Shown piece by piece: positions 50,483 through 61,101 of a DNA stretch of 64,000 nucleotides. Positions within the stretch are counted from its first letter, which is position 1, and every line of letters begins with the position of its first letter. The stretch comes from Woeseiaceae bacterium (GTDB lineage: Bacteria > Pseudomonadota > Gammaproteobacteria > Steroidobacterales > Woeseiaceae). Below the pieces are notes generated by a model that was given only the letters and a program-made list of their open reading frames with translations, was not told the DNA's origin and searched no databases. The translations under genes were made by a program, and so were the position numbers. The stretch is taken from contig JAJFKP010000057.1 in NCBI GenBank assembly GCA_021773135.1, positions 40,932-104,931 of the forward strand. Direction: 5' to 3'.

Positions 50483-53239
50483 TTAATGGCTTGCCCGAAG
50501 TCGTGCAAGTTGCTCGTCGAGCTGCGCAATCTGCTGTTCGAATTCTGCAACCCGCTGTCTTTCCTGTGTGACCACGGCCGCTGGCGCATTGTTCACAAAT
50601 TTCTCGTTCTCGAGTTTCGCGTTGCTTCGAGCAAGCTCAGTCGCTGCTTTGTCACGCAGTTTCGTGAGGCGTTCTACCTCAGCTTCGATGTCGATCAAAC
50701 CAGCCGTTGGCACGAGTAGCCTCATGGTGCCAAGCAGTGCAATTGCGGCCTGCGGCGCTTCCTCATCTTTGGCAAGCGGACGTATAGATTCGACTCGACC
50801 AACTCGTCTAAGAAGGAGCGCGTTACTGTCCGCAAATTCAAGGTCTCTGTCGTTGTATGCTTCCAGCAATACCGGCACGACCTTGCCTGGTGAGATGTCA
50901 TTTTCTCCCCGGATCTGCCTGATGCCGAGGATAAATTGTTGCACCCATTCCAGCTCTTCTTCGGCATCATTGTCGCGACATGCAGGCTCTGCCTCCGGGT
51001 AAGGTCGCAACATGATAGTTTCACCATTGATGCCTGCCCGCGGCGCAACCTCCGACCAGATCTCCTCCGTAACGTAGGGCATCAACGGGTGCAGCATTCT
51101 CAATATGCTTTCCAGCGTGTTCACCAGGGTTTGTCGCGTGCCGCGCTTCTGTGCCTCGGTCGACGTGTCAGATTGCAGCACCGGTTTCGAAAGTTCCAGG
51201 TACCAGTCACAAAACTCATGCCAGGTGAACTCATAAATTGCTGCCGCAGCCAGGTCCAGCCGATAGGTTGCGAAGCATTTCTGCATCGTCTGGGCGGTTA
51301 CCTGCATGCGCGAACGAATCCAGCGATCCGACGTACTGAATTCAGTCTCACCGTCGGTCAGTTCTTCAGTATTCATCAGCACATACCTGGAGGCATTCCA
51401 GAGTTTGTTGCAAAAATTCTTGTAGCCGTCGATCCGGCCAAGGTCAAACCGGATGTCTCGACCCGTCGTCGCGAGTGACGCGAACGTAAAGCGCAACGCA
51501 TCGGCACCGTAGGCATTGATGCCATCAGGAAACTGTTTGCGCGTAGAGGCCTCGATGCCGGGTTTCAGGTGATTCTGCATGAGCCCACTGGTGCGCTTTT
51601 TCACCAGTGTCTCAAGGTCGACGCCGTCGATCAGATCGAGAGGATCCAGCACATTGCCCTTGGACTTCGACATCTTCTGGCCTTCCTGGTCGCGAATCAA
51701 CCCGTGAATATAGACCTCGCGAAACGGTACATCGTCCATAAACTTAAGACCCATCATGATCATGCGGGCAACCCAGAAGAAGATAATGTCAAAGCCTGTA
51801 ACCAGCACATTACCCGGGTAAAACGTTTCCAGAGACGGCGTTTTTTCCGGCCAGCCCTGAGTGCTGAATGGCCATAGCGCCGATGAGAACCAGGTATCGA
51901 GCACATCGTCGTCCTGGCGAAGTACAACGGAATCATGCAGGTTGTTCTTGGCCCGTGCGTCCGCCTCGTCGCGGCCAACAAATACGTTGCCGTCCTGGTC
52001 ATACCAGGCCGGAATGCGGTGGCCCCACCACAGCTGGCGACTTAAGCACCAGTCCTGGATGTTGTGCATCCATTCGAAATAGGTTTTCGACCAGTTGGCG
52101 GGTACGAATTTTATATCGCCTTCCTCGACAGCCCTGATGGCGGGCTCCGCAAGTGGTTTGATATCGACATACCACTGATCCGTCAGGTAAGGCTCAACCA
52201 CAGCGCCACTGCGATCGCCGCGCGGCAGCTTCTGTTCGTACTCCTCGACTTTGTCCAGGAGGCCAAGCGCATCGAGATCTGCCACTATCTTTTCGCGTGC
52301 AACGAATCGATCCAGGCCACGGTAAGGTTTCGGCGCGCTGTCGTTAATCGCGGCGCTGTCAGTCAGAATGTTGTATTCAGCGAGGTCGTGTCGCTTGCCG
52401 ATTTCGTAATCATTAAAATCATGCGCCGGTGTGATTTTGACGCAGCCTGTACCGAATTCCGGGTCTACGTAATCATCGGCGATCACCGGAATGCGACGAT
52501 CAACCAGCGGCAGTATTATTTCCTGGCCCACCAACGCTCTGTAACGATCGTCATCAGGATGCACCGCAACGGCGCTGTCACCCAGCATGGTCTCCGGCCG
52601 GGTTGTCGCGACCACCAGGTAGCCGTCTCCGGAGGCAAGCGGATAGCGAAAGTGCCAGAGGTTGCCGTTTTCGTCGCTTTGTAGCACTTCGAGATCGGAC
52701 AACGCTGTGTGCAAAACCGGATCCCAGTTCACCAGGCGCTTGCCGCGATAGATCAGGCCTTCGTCATGAAGGCGGACAAATGCTTCCAGTACGGCAGTGG
52801 ACAATTTGTCGTCCATGGTGAAGCAATCGCGTTCCCAATCGAGTGACGCGCCCATGCGCCGGAACTGGTTGGCAATCTGGCCACCGGATTCGCTTTTCCA
52901 GTTCCAGACACGTTCGACGAATTTTTCGCGACCGAGATCATTGCGCGACAGTCCTTCCGCATTGAGTTGGCGCTCAACCACCATTTGCGTCGCAATGCCG
53001 GCGTGATCCATGCCGGGCTGCCACAGCGTGTTGTGACCATTCATTCGATGATATCGCGTTAGAGCGTCCATAATGGTGTCCTGAAACGCGTGTCCCATGT
53101 GCAATGTGCCCGTCACGTTGGGCGGTGGGATAACGATGCAGTACGGTGCGCCGCTGCCGGATGGCGCGAACCAGCCGTTTTCTTCCCAGCGCTGGTACTG
53201 GCGCTCCTCGATGTCTTTTGGGCGGTAGGACTTATCCAT
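50483..53239 (-). CDS. valS: Valyl-tRNA synthetase
   Basis: 918 aa class I enzyme: HMGHAFQD (HIGH) and [12 protein letters not shown], editing domain with the [10 protein letters not shown] motif, and a C-terminal coiled coil. Full length. Placed after holC and pepA, the conserved pepA-holC-valS order. Confidence 0.98.
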   Translation of the reverse strand: MDKSYRPKDIEERQYQRWEENGWFAPSGSGAPYCIVIPPPNVTGTLHMGHAFQDTIMDALTRYHRMNGHNTLWQPGMDHAGIATQMVVERQLNAEGLSRNDLGREKFVERVWNWKSESGGQIANQFRRMGASLDWERDCFTMDDKLSTAVLEAFVRLHDEGLIYRGKRLVNWDPVLHTALSDLEVLQSDENGNLWHFRYPLASGDGYLVVATTRPETMLGDSAVAVHPDDDRYRALVGQEIILPLVDRRIPVIADDYVDPEFGTGCVKITPAHDFNDYEIGKRHDLAEYNILTDSAAINDSAPKPYRGLDRFVAREKIVADLDALGLLDKVEEYEQKLPRGDRSGAVVEPYLTDQWYVDIKPLAEPAIRAVEEGDIKFVPANWSKTYFEWMHNIQDWCLSRQLWWGHRIPAWYDQDGNVFVGRDEADARAKNNLHDSVVLRQDDDVLDTWFSSALWPFSTQGWPEKTPSLETFYPGNVLVTGFDIIFFWVARMIMMGLKFMDDVPFREVYIHGLIRDQEGQKMSKSKGNVLDPLDLIDGVDLETLVKKRTSGLMQNHLKPGIEASTRKQFPDGINAYGADALRFTFASLATTGRDIRFDLGRIDGYKNFCNKLWNASRYVLMNTEELTDGETEFSTSDRWIRSRMQVTAQTMQKCFATYRLDLAAAAIYEFTWHEFCDWYLELSKPVLQSDTSTEAQKRGTRQTLVNTLESILRMLHPLMPYVTEEIWSEVAPRAGINGETIMLRPYPEAEPACRDNDAEEELEWVQQFILGIRQIRGENDISPGKVVPVLLEAYNDRDLEFADSNALLLRRVGRVESIRPLAKDEEAPQAAIALLGTMRLLVPTAGLIDIEAEVERLTKLRDKAATELARSNAKLENEKFVNNAPAAVVTQERQRVAEFEQQIAQLDEQLARLRASH

Positions 53240-53302
53240 GTCTGCGTTCGATCTTAAGTATGAAAAGTATGTAAGCCCGGCGACAGGAGCGCTGCCGCCG
53301 GG

Positions 53303-53731
53303 TCAGAGTTTGTGCGTATTGAGTGTGTGACCCTGATCGCGATATTGTGCGAAGCGCTCACGACTTTGCGTCTTGCTGCTTTCGTCGGAGGTTACAACTT
53401 CTGCTACGCGTGGAAAAGAGGATATATTTTCCGGTACCGCGTCGCCCAGGTTAATCAGAAGATCGGGTTTCACCTCTGGTCGGTCGTCGTGGCCGATCGT
53501 GACCGGCGACACCGGTTCAGCGCTCGCCGTGCCGGAAATTTCATGGGGTACAAAACTTCCGTCGCGAAAGGTCCACAGGAGATCATCGAGTCGTTGCCCG
53601 GCTGCTGCATCCGCCACTTTAATGTGCACGGTATTATTGAGCCGATAGGCTTTTTCAGCCAGGCGGCACGCGAACTGGTGGCGTGCGCCATCGCCATTCG
53701 CCTGCAGCACGTAGAAGTCGATTTGCGCCAC
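53303..53731 (-). CDS. holC: DNA polymerase III chi subunit
   Basis: 142 aa. IDFYVLQANGDGARHQFACRL and DDLLWTFRDGSFVPHEI are typical. Links the clamp loader to SSB. It starts two bases after the pepA stop and ends 63 bases before valS. Confidence 0.94.
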   Translation of the reverse strand: MAQIDFYVLQANGDGARHQFACRLAEKAYRLNNTVHIKVADAAAGQRLDDLLWTFRDGSFVPHEISGTASAEPVSPVTIGHDDRPEVKPDLLINLGDAVPENISSFPRVAEVVTSDESSKTQSRERFAQYRDQGHTLNTHKL

Positions 53732-53733
53732 GT

Positions 53734-55230
53734 TCAGGCTGTGGCGTGGCAGTGTCGCAGGACGATTTCGGACAACATGGGCACCGGCCGGCCTGTGCTG
53801 CCTTTCGCGCTGCCTGATTTCCAGGCTGTGCCCGCAATATCGAGGTGGGCCCAGTTCATATCCGAGGTGAACTTGCTCAGGAAGCTCGCCGCCGTAATCG
53901 CACCGCCCTCGCGACCACCGATATTGGCAAAGTCTGCGAAATTGCTCTTGAGCTGCTGCTCATATTCGCCGTCGATTGGCAGTTGCCAGGCACGATCGTC
54001 AGCGGCAACGCCCGCTGCCATGATGTCACGTGCAAGCGCATCGCTGCGGCTCATAACCGCCGTGTGGTGATGACCCAGGGCAATCACACAGGCACCTGTC
54101 AACGTAGCAACGTCCAGGATGACCGCCGGCTTGAAACGGCGCGAGTAGGTTAGCGCGTCGCAAAGTATGAGACGGCCCTCTGCATCTGTGTTGAGGACTT
54201 CAATCGTCTTGCCAGCCATGCTTTCGATAATGTCTCCTGGTCGCGTCGCGGTACCGCTTGGCAGGTTTTCGCAAGTTGGCACCACCACGGTCAAGTTGAC
54301 CGGCAGCTTCAGTTTGGCGACGACGGCCATCGTCCCGATGACGGAGGCCGCTCCACACATGTCGAATTTCATTTCATCCATGCCGGGGCCCGGTTTCAAT
54401 GAAATTCCGCCAGCATCAAAAGTGATGCCCTTGCCGACCAGCACAATCGGTTTGTCCTTTCCTGCCCCTTTGTACTGCATGACGATTAACTTGGCAGGCA
54501 ATTCCGTGCCGCTGGTAACGGAGAGGAAGGAATGCATTCCGAGCCTTTTTATTTCGGCTTCTCCAAGAACTTTCGTCGTCACGGATTTATACTGACGGCC
54601 CAGCTTTTGGGCTGTCCGTCCAAGATAAGCTGGCGTGCAAATGTTTGGCGGCAGATTGCCGAGGTCACGCGCCAGCGACATACCGCCGACGATTGCCTGG
54701 CCATGTTCTGCGCCGCGTAGTGCTTTGGCGGCGTCGCCGCGCGACGCGACCGCAATGCAGATTTCCTTTAGCGCGGGGCCCCGCGATGGTCTGCCGCTTT
54801 TCGTCTCTGTGAATCGATACAGCTCGCAGCCAATTGTCTCCACCGTATATCTGGCAGCATAATAGGCGTCCGTTTCGCCGACCGATTCAAGATTGAGATA
54901 GCTAACGACATCGGCAATCTTACTGCTCTTTATCAATTTGGCGGCGGTACTGATCGCGCGTCGAAATTTGCTGATGGTTAAGTTATTCGATTTGCCGAGA
55001 CCAACAATCAATACGCGCTTGGCGCGGACGCCGGCCACTGCCGTCAACAACAGACTGCTGCCCACCTTGCCGTTTAAGTCACCGTCTTTGACGAGCTTTT
55101 TCAGGACGCCTTTGGATGATTGGTCAATATCGGCTGCGCCGACTCCAAGGTCGCCATCGGCGTAAACGCCCACAAGCACGCAGTCGCTGGCCCGGCGTGA
55201 TGCCGCGCTGGTGGTGGTACCTAATTCCAT
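53734..55230 (-). CDS. pepA: Leucyl aminopeptidase PepA
   Basis: 498 aa M17 enzyme, close to E. coli PepA (503). GKGITFDAGGISLKPG, DMCGAASV and NTDAEGRLILCD hold the metal and catalytic residues. In E. coli PepA also binds DNA (cer recombination, carAB control). Divergent from lptF by 282 bases. Confidence 0.97.
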   Translation of the reverse strand: MELGTTTSAASRRASDCVLVGVYADGDLGVGAADIDQSSKGVLKKLVKDGDLNGKVGSSLLLTAVAGVRAKRVLIVGLGKSNNLTISKFRRAISTAAKLIKSSKIADVVSYLNLESVGETDAYYAARYTVETIGCELYRFTETKSGRPSRGPALKEICIAVASRGDAAKALRGAEHGQAIVGGMSLARDLGNLPPNICTPAYLGRTAQKLGRQYKSVTTKVLGEAEIKRLGMHSFLSVTSGTELPAKLIVMQYKGAGKDKPIVLVGKGITFDAGGISLKPGPGMDEMKFDMCGAASVIGTMAVVAKLKLPVNLTVVVPTCENLPSGTATRPGDIIESMAGKTIEVLNTDAEGRLILCDALTYSRRFKPAVILDVATLTGACVIALGHHHTAVMSRSDALARDIMAAGVAADDRAWQLPIDGEYEQQLKSNFADFANIGGREGGAITAASFLSKFTSDMNWAHLDIAGTAWKSGSAKGSTGRPVPMLSEIVLRHCHATA

Positions 55231-55512
55231 CGATCAATAACTCCTCGAACGCCCGTTCCGTCCCGTTTGCTGCGGCGGTCGTAATGGAATCTGCGACAGC
55301 TCACAATAATGCCCGGGAGGCGCTGGCTTGTTTTTGTTAGCGGTTGTCATTCAGCCAGTCACCCACCACGTACGCCGGGGCAACGGTCTATTGCACTGGG
55401 TCTTGTGGCACGGGGACTGTCACGGACAAATTAAAAGCGGTAGTCTACCCGATCCGGCTGAACATGGGGCAATTCCGGCTGTCCAAACGTCAGCAAAATC
55501 ACCGATATAGCA

Positions 55513-56607
55513 ATGTTTCGAATACTCGATCGATATATTTTTCGTGAAATCGCCCAATCCTGGCTGGCGGTCACGATGGTATTGCTGGCGATACTGCTTA
55601 CCAACCAGTTTGCACGCGTCCTGGGTGATGTGGCCAAGGACAAATTACCGAAAGATGCGGTATTTCAAATCATCGGCCTGACCGGCCTCCAGTACCTGAC
55701 CATCCTGGTGCCAATTGGCCTATTCCTCTCGATAATGCTGGCGCTGGGCCGACTGTACCGGGACAGCGAAATGCCCGCGATGATGGCCTGTCGGGTTGGC
55801 CCGATTGGCATCTACCGACCACTATCCTTCCTGTTGCTGCCGCTCGTCGTGGCAGTCGGCTGGCTATCGATGGAAGTCGCGCCGATGGCCCTGACAGAAA
55901 TCGAGCGGGTGGGCCTCGAAGCTCGGCGCCAGGCTGATTTGGCGAGCATCGAGCCCGGCCGGTTTACCAGCGATGGCAGTCAGGGCGCTGTTGTTTATGC
56001 GGAGAATGTGACGGCCCAGGGCGTCATTGAGAAGGTATTCCTGCAGCGGCTTACCGACGATGGTCTCGAGGTGGTTATCGCCGAGCAGGGCGAACAAATA
56101 GATTCCGACGACCCGAACAAGCGCTTCTTCGTGCTGCACCAGGGCCGGCGTTATGAAGGTATGCCTGGCACCTCGAAGTTTCGCGTGATGGAATTTGCGG
56201 AGCACGGCATTCCGTACCAGTTGCCGAACATCGAGGAACCCGAACTTGAACCTCGTGCGATGCGCACCGCGGATCTGCTGTCCTCTAACGCCGCGGCGAC
56301 TTCGGCGGAATTGCACTGGCGCATCGGTATTCCGCTGTCGACGTTGATACTTGCAGTGCTTGCCGTGCCGTTAAGTCGCAGTCAGCCGCGACAGGGACGC
56401 TATGGGCGTCTTGCGATCGGGCTGCTGGTATTCATAATTTATTTTAATCTTATGAGCGCCGGAAAGGCGTGGCTGGAACAGGATGTCGTACCCGCGTGGT
56501 TGGGCCTCTGGTGGGTGCACGGCGGGATGCTGCTCGCGGCCATGGTTTTGCTTGGATTTCAGAATGGCGTGCATCGCCGGATATTGTCGACCGGAGCAAA
56601 GGTATGA
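55513..56607 (+). CDS. lptF: LPS export permease LptF
   Basis: 364 aa. Six transmembrane helices in two groups around a periplasmic beta-jellyroll domain. Begins MFRILDRYIFREIAQSW. With LptG and the LptB ATPase it extracts lipopolysaccharide from the inner membrane. ATGA overlap with lptG. Confidence 0.96.
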   Translation: MFRILDRYIFREIAQSWLAVTMVLLAILLTNQFARVLGDVAKDKLPKDAVFQIIGLTGLQYLTILVPIGLFLSIMLALGRLYRDSEMPAMMACRVGPIGIYRPLSFLLLPLVVAVGWLSMEVAPMALTEIERVGLEARRQADLASIEPGRFTSDGSQGAVVYAENVTAQGVIEKVFLQRLTDDGLEVVIAEQGEQIDSDDPNKRFFVLHQGRRYEGMPGTSKFRVMEFAEHGIPYQLPNIEEPELEPRAMRTADLLSSNAAATSAELHWRIGIPLSTLILAVLAVPLSRSQPRQGRYGRLAIGLLVFIIYFNLMSAGKAWLEQDVVPAWLGLWWVHGGMLLAAMVLLGFQNGVHRRILSTGAKV

Positions 56608-57668
56608 GCTTGCTGGCGACATACCTGATGCGCTCGATTCTCTCCAGTACCCTGCTGGTTCTGCTGGTGCTTCTGGCACTTGCGGGGTTGTTCGAATTTA
56701 TTGGCCAGCTGGATACTACGCAGGGCAACTACCAGATTCCGCAGGCGCTGTTATTTGCGCTGCTGCGCCTGCCACAGTTGTCGTTCGAAATGCTGCCCAT
56801 TGCAGCCCTCATCGGCGGGTTGCTGGGATTGGGTGCGCTGGCTAATAACAGCGAGCTTGTGGTCATGCGCACGGCCGGATTGTCCGTGTGGAAACTGGCA
56901 GGCATGGTCGCTGCTTCGGGCGCCGTGCTCATGATTCTTACCGGGTTAGTTGGCGAGTTTATCGGCCCGCCGCTCGACTATTTTGCTCGCACCATGCGTG
57001 ACGAAGCGCGTTATGAAAAGGAAGACCGGGACATTGGCAACGCTGCGTGGGTAAAGGATGGACCGGTGATACTGCATCTTGAACGTATCAATTCTGAATT
57101 CGAATTCGGCGCGCTCTACATGTACCGATTCAATGAAGACAATACGCTGAGCTCGATCGCGCGCGCCGACAATTCCGGAATCGATGATTCGGACAAGTGG
57201 ATTCTGGAGAATTTCAGAGAGACGCGGTTCCAGGACGATTCTGTGCAGGTTGTCGAATCTTCTTTCGCGGTACAGTCGTTTGACCTGGATGCCGACATGC
57301 TGGGCGTCACATTAGTGAAGCCCGTCAGTTTATCCGCCCGCGGTTTGATGAGTTACATTAACTACCTGAAAAGAAATGAACTTGACGCGCAGCGTTACGA
57401 AACAGAGTTGTGGTCAAGAATTGCGCGCACGGCTACAGTAGTCCTGATGCCTGTTCTCGCACTCGCATTTGTATTCGGCTCGCTCCGGTCGGCCGGGTCG
57501 GGCGGTCGCCTGATGCTCGGCGTTCTTATCGGACTCGGATATTTTCTTGCCAGCGAAATGCTCGCCAACTCGGGCCAGGTATTCAGACTGAATCCCGCCA
57601 TTATCACGTGGTTTCCGTCGCTGGCCTTGTTATTAATTACTGGCTTCGCATTATCGCGCGTGAAATAA
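56604..57668 (+). CDS. lptG: LPS export permease LptG
   Basis: 354 aa from ATG 56604 (MSLLATYLMRSILSS). LptF paralogue with the same architecture; GLLGLGALANNSELVVMRTAGLS is conserved. A longer in-frame reading from 56469 lies inside lptF and is rejected. Pair lptF-lptG is translationally coupled. Confidence 0.96.
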   Translation: MSLLATYLMRSILSSTLLVLLVLLALAGLFEFIGQLDTTQGNYQIPQALLFALLRLPQLSFEMLPIAALIGGLLGLGALANNSELVVMRTAGLSVWKLAGMVAASGAVLMILTGLVGEFIGPPLDYFARTMRDEARYEKEDRDIGNAAWVKDGPVILHLERINSEFEFGALYMYRFNEDNTLSSIARADNSGIDDSDKWILENFRETRFQDDSVQVVESSFAVQSFDLDADMLGVTLVKPVSLSARGLMSYINYLKRNELDAQRYETELWSRIARTATVVLMPVLALAFVFGSLRSAGSGGRLMLGVLIGLGYFLASEMLANSGQVFRLNPAIITWFPSLALLLITGFALSRVK

Positions 57669-57679
57669 AGCCGGGGCGT

Positions 57680-58099
57680 TTACTCGTCCGGTTTCGGGTA
57701 ATAGCGAATGCGTGTGTCAGACAGGCGATCGTGCCAGGTAAGCCCGTCTTTATCGAATAATTGCCACAAGAATCCCAGGCCGAGCGGCACCAGGGACAGA
57801 ATCGCTGCGAAGAAGCGCAGACTTGCCCGGGCAATATCAGGGCGCGAACCATCGGCGCATTCCACCTGCACACGCCAGGCCTGCATGCCGAGTGTGCGGC
57901 CCGATTTTGTCCAGAAGCCGACAAAAAAGCCGTAAGCCACGAGCAGCAGGATCAGCCGATACGGCCCCTCACCCGGCGCCACCGGCTCGCCGCCGCGAAG
58001 GGCAACGAACGGCAGTGTAAACATGAACATCAGCGCCAGAACGAGCAGACTGTCGTACAGTATGGCGCCCAGTCGGCGGGCAAGATTGACGTTATGCAT
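57680..58099 (-). CDS. RDD family membrane protein
   Basis: 139 aa from ATG 58099 (MHNVNLARRLGAILYDSLL), which contains the name-giving RR...D pattern. Three hydrophobic segments and TLGMQAWRVQVE. Function unknown. Its start overlaps the stop of the upstream transporter by eight bases. A longer frame to 58183 is inside that gene. Confidence 0.87.
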   Translation of the reverse strand: MHNVNLARRLGAILYDSLLVLALMFMFTLPFVALRGGEPVAPGEGPYRLILLLVAYGFFVGFWTKSGRTLGMQAWRVQVECADGSRPDIARASLRFFAAILSLVPLGLGFLWQLFDKDGLTWHDRLSDTRIRYYPKPDE

Positions 58100-59426
58100 G
58101 GGATATCGGCTCCAAATCGCGACGTTTGTATTCTTTGCCAATCCAGAGAACCGCGATGCTCCAGATGACAGCGATCGGCACACATAGCAGAGCTATGCCA
58201 CTCAGTCCGATGCCGCTGATCGACCGAATTGTCCAGGTGGATACTACGTCCCAGCCACGATAAACAGCCGTATCGATAAAGTTCTTCGCCTTGTATTTCG
58301 CTTCCTTGGATACGACGGCGAACAGCATGTCGTTGGTGGGCTTGCTAAACCCGAATCCAAGCGAGCGCCGCAGCACCTGCAACCCCGCGATGATGATAAA
58401 CGTGGGATTGATCGCGAGCAGCGTGAATCCGACCACTGAGATGACGGGCAGTAACGCCAGCGTGCCACCGACGCCTAGCTTACGAACGGAGTGTTTGACC
58501 AGGAGCAGCTGCCCGACAAAAGACAATGCGTTGATCATGGCATCCATAATTGCAAAAACCTGGGTCTGCCTGTCTGTACCATCAAAAGTAATACTGACCA
58601 GCTCAGCCATGTACATGTAGGTCGCGCCACCCAGGAAATTTGCACACGCGAGCGCGAACGCAATAGCGGCGAAATACGGCGTGGTAAGCACCATCTTGGC
58701 GCCGGCCCAGGCGCTGCCACCGATCACCGCCGGTTGCGTCGCCGCCGCTTGTCCAACTTCGCGAGCCTCGTTTTGCTGCCTTACCCACGAGCGAAGCTTA
58801 AATACACAGTAAACGGCAAGCATCAGGATCGCTGCAGAAATTGGCAACAGGTTCTGAAACCCAATTCGGGTAACCAACAGGCTGGTCACAATCGGACCTA
58901 CCAGTGCGCCCGTGCTGCCGCCGGCTGAAATCACGCCGAACAATCGCCGACTTTGTTTTCGCGAATAAATATCGGCCATGAAGCTCCAGAAGACCGATAC
59001 GACAAACAGGTTAAAAACGCTTAGCCAGACAAAAAAAGCGCGACTAATCCAGACCTGATCGAACCCGTTCGATTGCGCATACGTAAAAACGCCATAGAAA
59101 AGCAGAATGTTGGCGATGAAAAAATAGTAAATCCACGGCAGGAAAACCCGCCGCGGATACTTCGAGGTGATCCAGCCAAAAATCGGAGTCACGATGAGCA
59201 TGAGAACAAACGTGCCGGTAAACAGCCAGGGAATGTTGCGTACACCGCTGACAATTGCCATCGTTTCGCGCACGGAGCGCAGCATGTAATAGGAAGACAA
59301 AATGCAAAAGAAATAGGTGAACGACCAGGCGACAGCGACAAACTCGCCGGGTTCAATTCCCAGCGTACGGCTGACAAGCCGGACGATACCGGCTTTGTGT
59401 GTATTGTTTTCTTCGTTTGAGTCCAC
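58092..59426 (-). CDS. NTP/NDP exchange transporter-like major-facilitator protein
   Basis: 444 aa, GTG start with an AGG six bases upstream. About twelve transmembrane helices. The start (LGIEPGEFVAVAWSFTYFFCILSSYYMLRSVRETMAI) in part resembles Tlc-type ATP/ADP translocases, and the SAGGSTGALVGPIVTSLLV segment is like the MFS. In free-living bacteria this group is usually called NTP/NDP exchange transporter-like, without proof of transport. Coupled to an RDD gene. Confidence 0.75.
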   Translation of the reverse strand: MDSNEENNTHKAGIVRLVSRTLGIEPGEFVAVAWSFTYFFCILSSYYMLRSVRETMAIVSGVRNIPWLFTGTFVLMLIVTPIFGWITSKYPRRVFLPWIYYFFIANILLFYGVFTYAQSNGFDQVWISRAFFVWLSVFNLFVVSVFWSFMADIYSRKQSRRLFGVISAGGSTGALVGPIVTSLLVTRIGFQNLLPISAAILMLAVYCVFKLRSWVRQQNEAREVGQAAATQPAVIGGSAWAGAKMVLTTPYFAAIAFALACANFLGGATYMYMAELVSITFDGTDRQTQVFAIMDAMINALSFVGQLLLVKHSVRKLGVGGTLALLPVISVVGFTLLAINPTFIIIAGLQVLRRSLGFGFSKPTNDMLFAVVSKEAKYKAKNFIDTAVYRGWDVVSTWTIRSISGIGLSGIALLCVPIAVIWSIAVLWIGKEYKRRDLEPISHA

Positions 59427-59489
59427 GTGGACCTGTCTTTGCTATTCGAGAGTGTGGCGATCCCGGAATGCTGTGTTATTGTTTTTTGA

Positions 59490-59518
59490 GCAAGCCCACA
59501 CATAAGGGGAGGGCTTGC
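59490..59518. promoter_or_regulatory. Perfect inverted repeat in divergent intergenic region
   Basis: Arms GCAAGCCC and GGGCTTGC around a 13-base spacer, between the transporter and the MAPEG gene that point away from each other. No T-run follows the hairpin on either strand, so an operator is likelier than a terminator. Confidence 0.4.
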
Positions 59519-59598
59519 AACGCTGCAGTCTACACGCCAGCACGCGTTATGCAGAGTTTGAATTTCGCCCGACCAGAAAAACAACAAAGGAGATGGTT

Positions 59599-59982
59599 GT
59601 GGAATTAGTTGCTATTGTCACAGGCCTTGCATTGCTGCAGGCATTTTGGTTCGCGTTTCAGGTGGGGCAGGCCAGGGTGAAGCATGACTGCCCTGCACCC
59701 GCCATGTCCGGGCCGCCCGAGTTCGAACGCGCGTTTCGTGTGCATATGAATACGATCGAACAGCTGGTCCTGGTGATCCCGGCACTGTGGATATTTGCTA
59801 CCTATGTACGGCCCGACGTCGCGGCGGGTCTCGGCCTCGTCTACGTCATCGCGCGACAGGTTTATCGTGGCGCGTATATCGCTGATCCCGGCACGCGGTC
59901 CATGGGCTTCGGGCTCGGGGCGCTGGTGCTGATGGTGCTTGTTTTCGGCGGAATGATAGGCGCCGCCATGCGGCTCTTCTGA
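59599..59982 (+). CDS. MAPEG family membrane protein
   Basis: 127 aa from GTG 59599. AGGAG at 59588-59592 is six bases before it; the in-frame ATG at 59593 would abut the ribosome site. Four hydrophobic segments; PEFERAFRVHMNTIEQL is the MAPEG signature. Family members are glutathione-dependent membrane enzymes; the reaction here is unknown. Confidence 0.88.
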   Translation: MELVAIVTGLALLQAFWFAFQVGQARVKHDCPAPAMSGPPEFERAFRVHMNTIEQLVLVIPALWIFATYVRPDVAAGLGLVYVIARQVYRGAYIADPGTRSMGFGLGALVLMVLVFGGMIGAAMRLF

Positions 59983-60002
59983 GCGATGTGATGTCCTGAC
60001 CG

Positions 60003-60242
60003 GTGCCGCAACTTGCCACATTCATAGACCTGCAGGAGCAGCAGCACACTCTGGGTCTGTATTGCATGGCATGCGATCGATGGGGCGAGGCGGATCTGTC
60101 TCGACTGATTGCTTCCGGCCGCGGTAAGCGCCTGATCGTTGAAGCGAGTTTCCGCTGCCGGGACTGTGGCGGTTCGGTCGACAAACAACTTCGCCCGCCA
60201 GTTCCGCAAGTCGGCGGTGCGATTGCCTACGTTAACGCGTAG
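60003..60242 (+). CDS. Small zinc-ribbon protein
   Basis: 79 aa, GTG start, 20 bases after the MAPEG gene. Two Cys pairs, CMAC and CRDC, about 30 residues apart suggest one zinc ribbon. No known family is recognised. Transcription with the MAPEG gene is likely. Confidence 0.6.
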   Translation: MPQLATFIDLQEQQHTLGLYCMACDRWGEADLSRLIASGRGKRLIVEASFRCRDCGGSVDKQLRPPVPQVGGAIAYVNA

Positions 60243-61101
60243 TGAGTCGGCATTAAGTGTTCGCGCTCGAACATAAATTCTAAAAGTACTGGCTGGTGCA
60301 GCGACGTTCCATGTGGAGAATATAATGAGAAATTACTTTATAAAAATTATATAAAACATTGTTTATAAAGTAATTTAATTTTCAATTTAATGATTTCACT
60401 GCCGCCAGGTCTGCGAAAGTTGTCACGTCTGACGGCATCGAGCGCAGTGCGAATGCCCCGATTGATACGTAGATTCACGCTTCCTTCGCCGCTGTAATTC
60501 TCATTCACATGGGCGGCTCGCAAAAAGCGCAGTGAATATCGCTGCAGATTCTTGGTGCCGTTGCAGATGCCGGAAGGTTTGCCTGCGCATTCGATCTACG
60601 CGGGAACGGCGAGTCCGGTGGCGTCACGGATGTCAGCACGTTGTTCGACGACCCGAATCGGTCGCCGCGCGGGGTCCGGCTGCGGCGCTCGGGTGGCTGG
60701 CAAGAACAGGGCAGGTCTACATAAATCGTGTTGCGGTTGCCTGCGCATTATTCGGTGCGGACCTCGCCGCGGCCGCTGTGGGACCAGGTCGTTTTTACGC
60801 CCGGTACATGTTAGCGATTTTCGGCAAGAAATCCGCTGCGCTCAATCTGGCGGGCGGAGATGGATCCCCGGCAGATCGAAAATCCGTAGTTGTTATTTTG
60901 TCAGAATTGGAACACGGCGGTCAGCGGTCGTTATGGGCAACAGCGCTGTGAGAGTTGACCGTCCAACCGCGGCGTCTTGAAATTGTTGCGTGCGCCAGGG
61001 CGCACCTTGTGGCTGAGCTTGCGGCTGATGCGTCGCTTCAGGAGCGGATTCGCAGCTGTTTGATCGAATCACCGTGGTGTCGAGTGGCCGGCCTGCTGCG
61101 A
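60243..61101. other. Gene-poor 859-base gap
   Basis: No convincing gene. It contains the AT-rich inverted repeat listed separately and two overlapping Arg-rich open frames (60532-60951 and 60552-60980) with no family motif and unlikely composition; one has a weak GQVYIN resemblance to aldehyde dehydrogenase ends, too little to call a relic. The MocR gene ends at its right edge. Confidence 0.6.
60330..60376. repeat. AT-rich perfect inverted repeat
   Basis: Two perfect 15-base arms, AAATTACTTTATAAA and TTTATAAAGTAATTT, around a 17-base AT-rich loop. The block is almost pure A/T within moderately GC-rich DNA. A TATAAT lies just upstream (60321-60326). No transposase, target duplication or T-tail terminator is seen. 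Confidence 0.75.

Noticed and set aside
59490..59518. Inverted repeat as a rho-independent terminator
   Set aside because: The T-run lies before the hairpin on the plus strand and an A-run follows it on the minus strand, so neither strand gives a terminator.
60532..60951. Possible decayed aldehyde dehydrogenase gene
   Set aside because: Only a short GQVYIN-like match was seen, in one frame, with no supporting upstream sequence in other frames.
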